Below, piece after piece: positions 10,101-17,483 of a stretch of 64,000 nucleotides of DNA. The notes below the pieces were generated by a model. The model made no database searches and was not told the origin of the DNA. It was given only the letters and a program-made list of their open reading frames with translations. This stretch comes from Sphaerimonospora cavernae. GTDB lineage: Bacteria; Actinomycetota; Actinomycetes; Streptosporangiales; Streptosporangiaceae. The stretch's first letter is position 1; every line of letters starts with the position of its first letter. The stretch lies in the NCBI RefSeq assembly GCF_042435035.1, contig NZ_JBHMQT010000009.1, positions 132,199 through 196,198 of the forward strand. The letters are read 5' to 3'. The translations under genes were made by a program, and so were the position numbers.

Positions 10101-12823
10101 GTTTCGATCTCGCCGAGCTCGACCCGGTAGCCGCGGATCTTCACCTGCAGGTCGCGGCGGCCCAGGAACTCCAGGTCTCCGGAGGCGGACCACCGGCCGA
10201 GGTCCCCCGTGCGGTACATCCGCGCCCCCGGTGAGCCGTAGGGGTCGGGGAGGAACCGGTCGGCGGTCAGGCCGGGCCTGCCGAGGTAGCCACGGGCCAG
10301 CCGGTCGCCGCCGAGGTAGATCTCTCCGGGGACGCCGATCGGAACCGGGCGCAGCCGCTCGTCCAGCACGTACGTCCGCGCGCCGGGCAGTGGCGAGCCG
10401 ATGGGCAGGCTCATGGCCGCCTCGGCCGGGCCGTGCGGGGCGGGCATCGTACCCACGTCGTAGGTGGTGATGCCGACCGTCGCCTCGGTCGGGCCATAGT
10501 GGTTTACCACCCGGCATCGGCCCGACGCCGCCAACTCGGCGGCCCACCCGCGCGGCGCGGCCTCACCCCCCAAGATCAGCAGCTTCCTGGGCAGTAGATC
10601 GGCCGGGCCGGCATCGGCCAGCAGTGCGGCCAGATGTGATGGGGTGATCTTCAGGTAGTCGACCTCGGCCCGCCGGAAGATCTCCGCCAACTCGGGGCCC
10701 GCGGTGCGCGAGGGCACCAGATGCAGTGTGCCGCCGGTCAGCAGGCACAGGTAGAAAGTGGTGACGCCGAAGTCGAAGGCCAACGACTGCAGTAGCGCGA
10801 AGGACGACCCTGGCTCCACGCCCAGCCGCCGGCGTACCCCGGCGAGGTAGGTCAGTACCTCCTGGTGCTGTACGGCGACGCCCTTCGGCTTCCCCGTGGT
10901 CCCGGAGGTGTAGATCACGTAGGCCAGATCGTCCGGTGATCGCGCGACGTTCGAGATCTCCGCGGTCTCCGCGGTCTCCGCGGTGTGCGGGGTTTCGTCG
11001 GGACCGCCCAGGAAGACGGTGGTGACCTCGCCGGGCAGGCGGTCGCACAGGTCGGCATCGGTGATCACGATGCGGGTGTCCGCGTCGGACAGCAGGTAGG
11101 CGAGCCGGCTCTCCGGATGCTCGGGATCGAGCGGTAGGTAGGCCGCGCCGGCCTTCAGCACGCCGAGCACCGCGACCGCCAGGTCAACCGACTGCTCCAG
11201 GCAGATCGCCACACGCTCATCCGGGCCCACTCCGAGCCGCCGTAGCCGCCGCGCGAGTCCGTCGGCCGCCGCGTCCAGTTCGCGGTAGGTGAGCGAGTGC
11301 GCACCGCACACCACGGCGGTGGCCGCCGGCGTGCGCGCGGCCTGCTCGGCGATCGCCTCATCCAACCGCGTCGACTCGTGCCGCGGATCGCCTTCTGCCG
11401 GCTGACCGAACGCGAGCACCCGGTCGCGCTCCTGTGGAGGGAGGATTTCCAGATCGGAGATCCTCGCCGCGGGATCGGCGACGATCGACCTGAGCAGGTT
11501 CTCGAAGCACTCCGTCAGCCGGACGATCGTTTCCGGCCGGAACAGCTCCGTGCGGTAGGTGAAGTTGCCGTGCAGACCATCATCGCCCATGTCCGTCAGG
11601 TACAGGGCGAGATCGAACCTGCTGGCCCGTACCTCGAACGGGTAGGCCGACATGGCCAACCCCTGGGTCCGCAGCGGCGCCGACCGGTAGTTCTGCAGTG
11701 CGAACATCACCTGGAACACCGGCGACCTGCTCACGTCGCGCTCGACGGCCAACTCGTCGACGAGCCGGTCGAACGGCAGCTCCTGGTGCGCGTAGGCGTC
11801 GAGCGCCGTCTCGCGTACCCGGGCGAGCAACCCGGTGAAGGTGGGGTCGCCGGACAGGTCCGCCCGCATCGGCAGGGAGTTGATGAAGAGCCCGACCACC
11901 CGCTCCAGCTCGGGCAGGACGCGTCCGGACGTCGGCGATCCGACCGCGAAATCGTGCTGACCGGAGTAGCGGGCGAGGAGCACCTGAAACGCGGCGAGCA
12001 GCGTCATGTACGGTGTGGCGCCATGCCTGCGGCCCAGCGCTTCCAGCGCGTCGGCCAGCTCGCGATCCAGCGTCATGCCGTGGGCCGCGCCCTCCCAGCC
12101 CTGCTCCGGCGGGCGCGGCAGATCGGTCGGCAGCGCCAGCGGGGGCAGCCCGGCCAACTGCTTCCGCCAGTAGCGGATGTCGTCTTCGTAGGACCGGTCA
12201 CGCTCCCAGAGCGCGTAGTCGCCGTACTGCACGGGCGGCGGCACGAGGGCGGCGTCGGTCCCGGTCCGGTACGCCTCGTGCAGGGCGAGGAGTTCCTCCA
12301 GCACGATGTCGCAGGACCAGCCGTCGGTGACGGCGTGATGCATGGTCAGGAGCAGCACGTGGTCGCCGGGGCCGAGCCGGACGAGCAGCGCCCGCAGCGG
12401 TGGGCCCTCGGCCAGATCGAACGGCCGGTCCAGCTCCTCCCGGATGGCGGCCGGGTCGTCCGACCGCCGCGACTCGACCACCGGCTCGTCGTCCAGCACG
12501 ATCTCGGGCGTGCCGTCGTCGGTGGTGACGAACCTGCTGCGCAGGCTCTCGTGGCGGCGGGCGACCTCGACGAGGGCGTGGTCCAGGGCGGCGGCGTCGA
12601 GGTCGCCTTCCAGCCGGACGGCGAACGCGACGGTGTACGCGGTGGTGCCCGGGGCGTACTGTTCGAGGAACCACAGCCGTGCCTGCGCGTGTGACAGCGG
12701 CGGGTGGACACCGGCCGGACGCCTGGGCACGGTGGTCGTCTCGCGCCGGGCCTTCAACCGCTGGGCCAGCAGTGCCTGTTTCGCCGGCGAGAGACCGCCG
12801 GGGGACAGGTCGGCTACGGACAT
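7181..12823 (-). CDS. NRPS (C-A-PCP-TE) fused to MFS exporter
   Basis: This 1880-residue protein has five parts. Condensation (about 40-460) carries HHAVTDG at 162-168. Adenylation (about 480-1010) carries YTSGTTGKPKG at 638 and NHYGPTEATVG at 774. The carrier has GGHSL at 1056-1060. The thioesterase (about 1115-1350) carries GHCGLG at 1189-1194, so the nucleophile is Cys1191, with a candidate His1338. A linker precedes a 12-helix MFS exporter of the DHA3 drug-efflux type (about 1420-1850). My alignment to GrsA gives the pocket code DFTKIGHVGK, closest to the Asp code DLTKVGHIGK. The reading frame is continuous; Met1419 could start a separate exporter but has no clear ribosome site. Its ATG overlaps the E2 stop. 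It probably performs the last extension, release and export. Confidence 0.93.
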   Translation of the reverse strand: MSVADLSPGGLSPAKQALLAQRLKARRETTTVPRRPAGVHPPLSHAQARLWFLEQYAPGTTAYTVAFAVRLEGDLDAAALDHALVEVARRHESLRSRFVTTDDGTPEIVLDDEPVVESRRSDDPAAIREELDRPFDLAEGPPLRALLVRLGPGDHVLLLTMHHAVTDGWSCDIVLEELLALHEAYRTGTDAALVPPPVQYGDYALWERDRSYEDDIRYWRKQLAGLPPLALPTDLPRPPEQGWEGAAHGMTLDRELADALEALGRRHGATPYMTLLAAFQVLLARYSGQHDFAVGSPTSGRVLPELERVVGLFINSLPMRADLSGDPTFTGLLARVRETALDAYAHQELPFDRLVDELAVERDVSRSPVFQVMFALQNYRSAPLRTQGLAMSAYPFEVRASRFDLALYLTDMGDDGLHGNFTYRTELFRPETIVRLTECFENLLRSIVADPAARISDLEILPPQERDRVLAFGQPAEGDPRHESTRLDEAIAEQAARTPAATAVVCGAHSLTYRELDAAADGLARRLRRLGVGPDERVAICLEQSVDLAVAVLGVLKAGAAYLPLDPEHPESRLAYLLSDADTRIVITDADLCDRLPGEVTTVFLGGPDETPHTAETAETAEISNVARSPDDLAYVIYTSGTTGKPKGVAVQHQEVLTYLAGVRRRLGVEPGSSFALLQSLAFDFGVTTFYLCLLTGGTLHLVPSRTAGPELAEIFRRAEVDYLKITPSHLAALLADAGPADLLPRKLLILGGEAAPRGWAAELAASGRCRVVNHYGPTEATVGITTYDVGTMPAPHGPAEAAMSLPIGSPLPGARTYVLDERLRPVPIGVPGEIYLGGDRLARGYLGRPGLTADRFLPDPYGSPGARMYRTGDLGRWSASGDLEFLGRRDLQVKIRGYRVELGEIETVLADHPSVAQAVVEPRGEQLVAYLVARPGTNAPGGATDGVPDARVPDAVVPDAVVPDAVVPDAADVRAWLADRLPAYMIPARYAWLAELPLKSHGKVDRARLPEPEADVPAAAYVAPATEAEETVARVWTEILEVERVGALDDFFALGGHSLLAMRVIARLRKAYPDRPITVLDVFKHRTVRELARLLEAGSDAPRTLLHRLTAARPATTTLVCVPYGGGSAVVYQPLADALPDDWALYSVAVPGHELGEESRPFDEVVQGCVAEITEIMGGSPGPLVLYGHCGLGVMLTTEIARRLEAVGRPVEAVYLGGIFPFARPGRGLAWLGTLMDRLAGDQARVNALTAAGLDVDDLDRDQIKLIVENRRQGTRDAERYFTRLFEQQEDGPLVAAPVISVVGERDPAAEFYQERYREWHRVAETAACVVIDEAGHFFMKYRAAELAEIITTTHDTIAEGRTETIERDEARTWWLQGVSQEDSEPGNESADAPTGGSAEISSGETPPGSRQGPRPSMRRFLLVAAGQLVSITGSALTEFAIPIWIYLTTGSLARFALFAVLGLVPGMLVAPLAGAVVDRYDRRKVMLAGDIGAGGTQLALGILLWTGNLQIWHIYPLLVCLSIALTFQRLAYGSAIPQLVPKRFLGHANGVVQMVTGTAQLIVPLIAVGLMAVIGLEGILVIDVISYVVATLTVALIRFPRTMAWRRRESVLAEMMGGVRYSWGNRGFRGMLFYFAALNVFLSPLFLMISPLVLSFASLADVGRVSFAGGLGAFLGGLTMAAWGGPRRRRLYGVLLATLTLSVFCLLTGLRPNLFLIGVGAFGMSLCLTLLNGVYATIIQVKVPQRFHGRVIALNTLVAWSTLPIGFGLVAPYGASVLEPLLASDGPLAGTAGVLLGTGPGRGIGFMYACFAIAIAAIALVSLRIRALRRFDTEVPDALPDDLVGYQALTDRLAAGTAAHASPHRDVPAPLSEQAAGR
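9911..9985. repeat. Five 15-bp tandem repeats inside an adenylation domain
   Basis: The unit GGCATCGGGAACAAC is repeated from 9911. The first three copies are identical and the last two differ by up to three bases. In frame it encodes VPDAV-type pentapeptides around residues 947-971 of the NRPS-MFS protein, in the linker ahead of the C-terminal adenylation subdomain. Because the unit is a multiple of three, copy-number change would not break the frame. Confidence 0.9.
10958..10984. repeat. Three 9-bp tandem repeats inside the same adenylation domain
   Basis: CTCCGCGGT occurs three times in a row and encodes a run of Thr-Ala-Glu around residues 614-622 of the NRPS-MFS protein, in a variable loop ahead of the YTSGTTGKPKG motif. 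It is in frame and tolerated. Confidence 0.85.
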
Positions 12824-13977
12824 CAGGTCAGCCCTTCGACGGTGGCTTTGAGCGCGTTCAGGAAGAGGGCGGCGTCCCTGCCGTTGATCAGGCGGTGGTC
12901 GTAGGCCAGGCCGATGTCGGCGAGGGCGCCGTCACGTGCTTCGGTGACGGCGAGCGCGCACACGGTGCCGGGGAAGACGAACGGGATCGCCAGGACGACC
13001 CCGTGGTCGGTGTGCAGGGTGACGACGAAGTTCGCGCCGGTGAGGTCGCTCTCCTTGAACTCGCCGGTGGTGGCGGCGAGCCGGTGCTTCATCAGCGTGG
13101 TCGCGATGTCCCTGGTGGTACGGCTCGCGGCGTCATGGATGACCGGGACGTACAGTCCCTCGCCCAGGTCGATGGTGACGCCGATGTCGGGGGCCTCGGC
13201 CAGCAGGGCCCGGGTGCCGTCGGGTGTGGCGAAGAACAGCGGAAACCGTTCATGCAGGCCCGCGACCGCCTGGACGAAGATCTCGGCGAGACCTACCGGG
13301 CGGCGAATCTCTTTTGTCTTGGCCCGCGCGTACGCCGAAGCCGGCCCGAGGTCCATGCGTACGACGGCGTACGCGGCGGGAATGGTCTGATGGGAGAGCT
13401 CGACGGATCTGGCGACCGCCCGCTGGACCCGCGGGAGCCGGTGCTCCTCCCGCCCGTTTCCCGCCGTGGTCGAGGCGGGGTCTCCGGCAGCGGGATTTTC
13501 TCGTGGACTCGGAGTTTCCCCGGTGCCCGGGCCTTCGCTCCCGCCACGCCGGTGATCAAGATGTTCGATGTCGGCCCGCCTGACGACGGGGATCCCGAGG
13601 GCCCTGACGCGTTCGATGTCGATGCCGAGCTCATCGATGAGCGCCTGCGCGGGGGCCGTGATGAGCGGCGAAGCCCCGTCACCCGCGCCGTCACCCGCGC
13701 CGGTGTCCGTTGCCGCGGCGTGCGGACCGGTCGGTTGTTCCTCGCCTGCGCTGCTTATCCTGGCCAACACATCGCCCGGATGGCACCAGACGCCCGCCCG
13801 CAGCACATGGCGGAGGACGCCGGAGGAACCTGCGACGAGTTCCTCCGCGGCCTTGGAGGTCTCCACCAGCACGACCACGTCGTCCTCGTGCACCTGCGCA
13901 CCATCGGAGAGCAGCCACTCGACGAGGAGATATTCGGTGTCATTGTTGTTCAGCTTGGGCACACGGAGTTCAGCCAC
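12823..13977 (-). CDS. 2-oxoacid dehydrogenase E2-like acyltransferase
   Basis: This 384-residue protein has a lipoyl domain (residues 1-75, lipoylated Lys42 in ETSKAAEE), a peripheral-subunit-binding segment (about 105-140, ITAPAQALIDELGID) and a catalytic domain (about 180-384). The catalytic motif reads DHRLINGRD: His361 is kept, but Asn stands where DHRxxDG has Asp. The stop overlaps the start of the NRPS-MFS gene and the start overlaps the E1-beta stop. No E3 gene is near. E2 normally passes an acyl group from lipoate to CoA; in this operon it may deliver an acyl unit to a carrier protein instead. That last point is inference. Confidence 0.9.
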   Translation of the reverse strand: MAELRVPKLNNNDTEYLLVEWLLSDGAQVHEDDVVVLVETSKAAEELVAGSSGVLRHVLRAGVWCHPGDVLARISSAGEEQPTGPHAAATDTGAGDGAGDGASPLITAPAQALIDELGIDIERVRALGIPVVRRADIEHLDHRRGGSEGPGTGETPSPRENPAAGDPASTTAGNGREEHRLPRVQRAVARSVELSHQTIPAAYAVVRMDLGPASAYARAKTKEIRRPVGLAEIFVQAVAGLHERFPLFFATPDGTRALLAEAPDIGVTIDLGEGLYVPVIHDAASRTTRDIATTLMKHRLAATTGEFKESDLTGANFVVTLHTDHGVVLAIPFVFPGTVCALAVTEARDGALADIGLAYDHRLINGRDAALFLNALKATVEGLT

Positions 13978-14965
13978 GGAGGGTCTTCCTGATCGCGCTG
14001 TGGATCGTGGTCTCGTTCACCAGAGCCGCCCGTTCGAGATGGGCCGCGGTGGGAATGACACCGCCGGGGGAGTGGATCAACGAGACCGGCCGGGCCAGGC
14101 GTCCCCAGTGCCGCTGATGCACAAGATGCGCCACCTCGGCGCCCCACGTCCCCCCGCCGGTGCTCTCCTCGACGACGAACACGTTGCGCGCGGTGGTCAC
14201 CTCCCGGTCGAACGTGTCGGACACGTCGAACGGATACAGCCTGGACGGCACCAGCAACGTGCAGACGATCTCCTCCTCCACCAGCAGCGAGCGCATCGCG
14301 GCCAGCACCCGATGCGCCACCCCGCCGGGTGCGATGATCACGCAGTCGGGAGAGGCGTCAAGGAACACCCTGGCCACGCCGCCGGTCGTCTCCAGGGAGA
14401 ACGGCGGCTCCACCTCGCCCATCCGGCGCGTGTAGAGAACCTTGTCCTCGAAGAACACGCACGGTTCCGCATGGGCGAACATCTCCTCGAACACGGCCAG
14501 GTTGTCGTGGAACGGCGACAGCTCGTAGAGCGGCAGCCCGGGGATGCCGACGAAATGCTTCTGCGGGCTCTGACTGTGCGTCGGCCCGTAGCCGCGTCCA
14601 CCGCCGACCGGGCAGCGTACGACCATGCGCATCGGCAGGCGGGAGCCGTACATGGAGACGGACTTCGAGGCGAAGTTGAGCAACTGGTCGAAGGCGAGCG
14701 CGACGAAGTCCCCGAACATGATCTCGACGATCGCTAGGTCTCCGGAGAGCGCGAGCCCGGCGGCGACCCCGGTGATGGCGCTCTCACTGATCGGAGTCGA
14801 CAGGACGCGATCGGGGAAACGCGTGGACAGCCCGCGTGTGATCTTGAAGGCGCCGCCGTACGGATCGACGACGTCCTCTCCCAGCACATAGAGGTCCGAC
14901 TCTCGGGCGAGCAGGGTGGCCAGCGCCGTGTTGAGGTTCTCGCCGACCCTCACGGTCGCTCCCAT
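13970..14965 (-). CDS. 2-oxoacid dehydrogenase E1 component, beta subunit
   Basis: This 331-residue protein has the family length. The N-terminal half carries GEDVVDPYGGAFKITRGL, TPISESAITGVAAGLA and RCPVGGGRGYGPTHSQS; the C-terminal transketolase-like domain contains VVEESTGGGTWGAEVAHLV. With the alpha subunit it forms the thiamine diphosphate site that decarboxylates a 2-oxoacid and loads the lipoyl arm of E2. It overlaps the alpha gene by 16 nt and the E2 gene by 8 nt, so the three are surely coexpressed. Confidence 0.93.
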   Translation of the reverse strand: MGATVRVGENLNTALATLLARESDLYVLGEDVVDPYGGAFKITRGLSTRFPDRVLSTPISESAITGVAAGLALSGDLAIVEIMFGDFVALAFDQLLNFASKSVSMYGSRLPMRMVVRCPVGGGRGYGPTHSQSPQKHFVGIPGLPLYELSPFHDNLAVFEEMFAHAEPCVFFEDKVLYTRRMGEVEPPFSLETTGGVARVFLDASPDCVIIAPGGVAHRVLAAMRSLLVEEEIVCTLLVPSRLYPFDVSDTFDREVTTARNVFVVEESTGGGTWGAEVAHLVHQRHWGRLARPVSLIHSPGGVIPTAAHLERAALVNETTIHSAIRKTLRG

Positions 14966-15924
14966 CGCGACGGCGGCCGAGCCGCGACCTCCGCCGCGAT
15001 CTCGTCGATGTGGGCGCGGGCCCGCGCGTCCAACCGGCGGAAGCGCTCCGGGTCAACCGCCGCGCACCGTGCGTACCAGTCCCGCTCGCGCAAGTCCTGG
15101 ACGGCCTGGTCGGGCCGGGTGTCGTCACCCTTGCTGTGCGGTCCGAGGCGCCGGGTGACGAACTCGACGACGAGGGGCGCGGAATGGGAACGCACCCATG
15201 CGACCAGAGGTTCGAGCGTGTGGCGGATCCCGGCGACGTCGGAGGTCTCGATCAGGCGGTGGTCGACGTCGAAGGCGGCCGCCCGGCCCGCGATGCTTCC
15301 CGCCAGATGCCGGGGGGTGGGCGTCGACTGGGCGATGCCGTTGTTCTCGACGACGACGAGCAGCGGCAACGCCCACAGCGACGCGATGTTGAACGTCTCG
15401 TAGACCGCTCCCTCACCGAACGTGCCGTCCCCGATGTAGACGCAGGCGAGCCGGCCGGGCTCGGCGCGCTTGAGGTGCAGCGCCACACCCGCGGCCACGG
15501 GCAGGCTCTCCCCCTGGACTCCGGTGGACAGGAAGCGCTCCCTGCGGATGTGCTGGCTGCCGCCGACCCCGTCGCAGACCGCGCCCTCCCGACCCATGAT
15601 CTCCGCGAACAGCCCGGCGGGGTCGCGGAAGCGCGCCAGGTAGTGGCCGTGGCCGCGGTGGTTGCTGAACACGTGGTCGCGGGGGTCGAGCAGCCCCTCC
15701 ATCGCGACCGGGATGTATTCCTGGCCCAGGCAGGTGTGGGTGGTGCCGTTGAGCAGGCCCCTGCCGTACAGATCGAGCAGTTTCAGCTCGAATGCCCGGA
15801 TCGTCAGCATGAGTGAGAGGTCTTCCTCGTCCAGGCGGATCGACTCCACCGGGGAAACCGCCATCGTCGCGACGGCAGGTGCGGCCGTCGTCTCACTCAT
15901 CAAACCGGTGAACGGGCGCGTCAT
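14950..15924 (-). CDS. 2-oxoacid dehydrogenase E1 component, alpha subunit
   Basis: This 324-residue protein has the thiamine diphosphate motif starting GDGTFGEGAVYETFN at residue 165 and ending at Asn194-Asn195. SNHRGHGHYLA near residue 87 and CDGVGGSQHI near 117 are also typical. It is shorter than many mitochondrial-type alpha subunits but resembles bacterial acetoin/pyruvate/branched-chain types. Its ATG overlaps the stop of the C-PCP gene (ATGA). The substrate cannot be told from sequence. The location suggests supply of a starter or side-chain acyl unit for the peptide. Confidence 0.92.
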   Translation of the reverse strand: MTRPFTGLMSETTAAPAVATMAVSPVESIRLDEEDLSLMLTIRAFELKLLDLYGRGLLNGTTHTCLGQEYIPVAMEGLLDPRDHVFSNHRGHGHYLARFRDPAGLFAEIMGREGAVCDGVGGSQHIRRERFLSTGVQGESLPVAAGVALHLKRAEPGRLACVYIGDGTFGEGAVYETFNIASLWALPLLVVVENNGIAQSTPTPRHLAGSIAGRAAAFDVDHRLIETSDVAGIRHTLEPLVAWVRSHSAPLVVEFVTRRLGPHSKGDDTRPDQAVQDLRERDWYARCAAVDPERFRRLDARARAHIDEIAAEVAARPPSRWERP

Positions 15925-17483
15925 CGGCGGATCACCTGGAGCACGCCGGCGATCGTCGGATTGTCGAAGAAGTCGTCCAACTCGACCTCCACGCCCAGCC
16001 GCTTGCGCATGCGGGCGATGATCTGGGTGATGGTCAGGGAGTGGCCGCCGAGATCGAAGATGTCGTCGTGCGGCTCGATGGGAGCAAGCTTGAGCACCTC
16101 CTCCCAGATGGTGCGGATTTCGGCGGCCAGTGGATCGTTCAGGTTCGCCCCTGCCGGGGGGCTCACCCCCGTCGAACCGGACGCGGCTCCGTCGCCGGCG
16201 GTGCTGAGGCCCGCCGTGGCCGGTGCGGCGCTCTGGACGGGCCGGGCGGCCATGGTTTCCCGGGTCGGCGACGCGTCCAGGGGCCGGGTGGGGTCCTGGG
16301 CGACCGCTGCCAGCACCGCCCGCAGGTCGTCGGCGAACCCGATCGGGTCGGTCAGCTCGTCCGGGTCGTACCGGAGGCTGACCGTCATTCCCGGCACGGA
16401 CTCCATTCCCGGCGTGGTCTCCGCCGTCTGGTCAAGGACCTGGAGTTGCAGTGCGCCCCGCACCGCATAGTTGAACGCCAGCCAGTCGACCTGGCCGAGC
16501 GCGTTGTCCGGATCGGGGCGAGGGGTCTGCGATCCGCGCCGGTAGCTGATCGAGACGGGAGTGAGCGCCGCGTGCGGCTTCAGCCCGGAGACCGCCCTGG
16601 CCAGCGGGACCTCGCGATAGGCGTACAGGCTCCTGAGCTCGGCACGCAGGCCCGCGGCGAACGTGGTGAACGGCGCGCCGGGCGGTGGGCTGGAGAAGAC
16701 GGGCAGTTCGTTGACGAAGGGGCCGATGTGCCCCTCCGACGCGGCGGTGCGGGTCGACAGGTCGACCGCGGTGACGACGTCGGCGTTGCCGTACGACATG
16801 AGAAGCGCGTGCAGCGCCGCCAGCAGCACCTCAAACCTGGTCAGACCGGGTAGTCCGGGGACGTCGAGCGCGAACTCCAGCACCTGACCCGGGTGACCCC
16901 GGCGGGAGCGGAGTTCCCCGCCGGGCACGAGCGTCCCGCCTGGTTCACGCCACCTGTCCGCCCAGAAGACGCGAGCCTCGTCGAGCACGGCGGCCACCCG
17001 CTCCCGCTGACCGGCGGCGTGATCCACCTGAGCCTGGTCTGCTTGAGTGAGGGGTCCGAGCAGGGGTGGCTCGGCACCGTTCGCGATGGCGGCGAGGTCG
17101 GCGACCAGGATGTCCTTCGACGCGCCGTCGAAGACCAGGTGGTGCGCGACGATCACGAAGGTGTCGCCGACGAGCGTGAAGCGGATCAGCGGGCCGTTCT
17201 CCAGATCGAACGGCCGCCTGATCGCCTCCGCCACCGACTCACCCGTCTCCAACGACGGGATTCGAGTGGCCGGTACCAGGTGTGGTACGCCGTCAAGCGC
17301 CCGTACGGCGCTGCCCAGCAGCGGATGACGTGCCACCACGCCCGCGCACGCCTTCGCCAGCACGGCCGGATCCGGAATCGGTGAACCATCGAAGCGGATC
17401 AAGATCGGCATGTGGTAGGCCGATCCCGCCCCCATCCGCTCGGTGACCCACATTCCATGCTGGGCGAACGAGACCTGCGTCAT
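15921..17483 (-). CDS. NRPS condensation-carrier didomain protein (C-PCP)
   Basis: This 520-residue protein has a condensation domain (about 1-415) with intact HHLVFDG at 114-120, an Ala/Ser/Thr-rich linker, and a carrier domain with DLGGHSLT (attachment Ser near 482). It has no adenylation domain, so its carrier must be charged in trans, most simply by the free adenylating enzyme encoded just upstream. The start was set at the ATG at 17483, which overlaps the upstream stop; the longer open frame beyond it is antisense-like composition. It may act as an initiation or stand-alone coupling module. Confidence 0.9.
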   Translation of the reverse strand: MTQVSFAQHGMWVTERMGAGSAYHMPILIRFDGSPIPDPAVLAKACAGVVARHPLLGSAVRALDGVPHLVPATRIPSLETGESVAEAIRRPFDLENGPLIRFTLVGDTFVIVAHHLVFDGASKDILVADLAAIANGAEPPLLGPLTQADQAQVDHAAGQRERVAAVLDEARVFWADRWREPGGTLVPGGELRSRRGHPGQVLEFALDVPGLPGLTRFEVLLAALHALLMSYGNADVVTAVDLSTRTAASEGHIGPFVNELPVFSSPPPGAPFTTFAAGLRAELRSLYAYREVPLARAVSGLKPHAALTPVSISYRRGSQTPRPDPDNALGQVDWLAFNYAVRGALQLQVLDQTAETTPGMESVPGMTVSLRYDPDELTDPIGFADDLRAVLAAVAQDPTRPLDASPTRETMAARPVQSAAPATAGLSTAGDGAASGSTGVSPPAGANLNDPLAAEIRTIWEEVLKLAPIEPHDDIFDLGGHSLTITQIIARMRKRLGVEVELDDFFDNPTIAGVLQVIRR

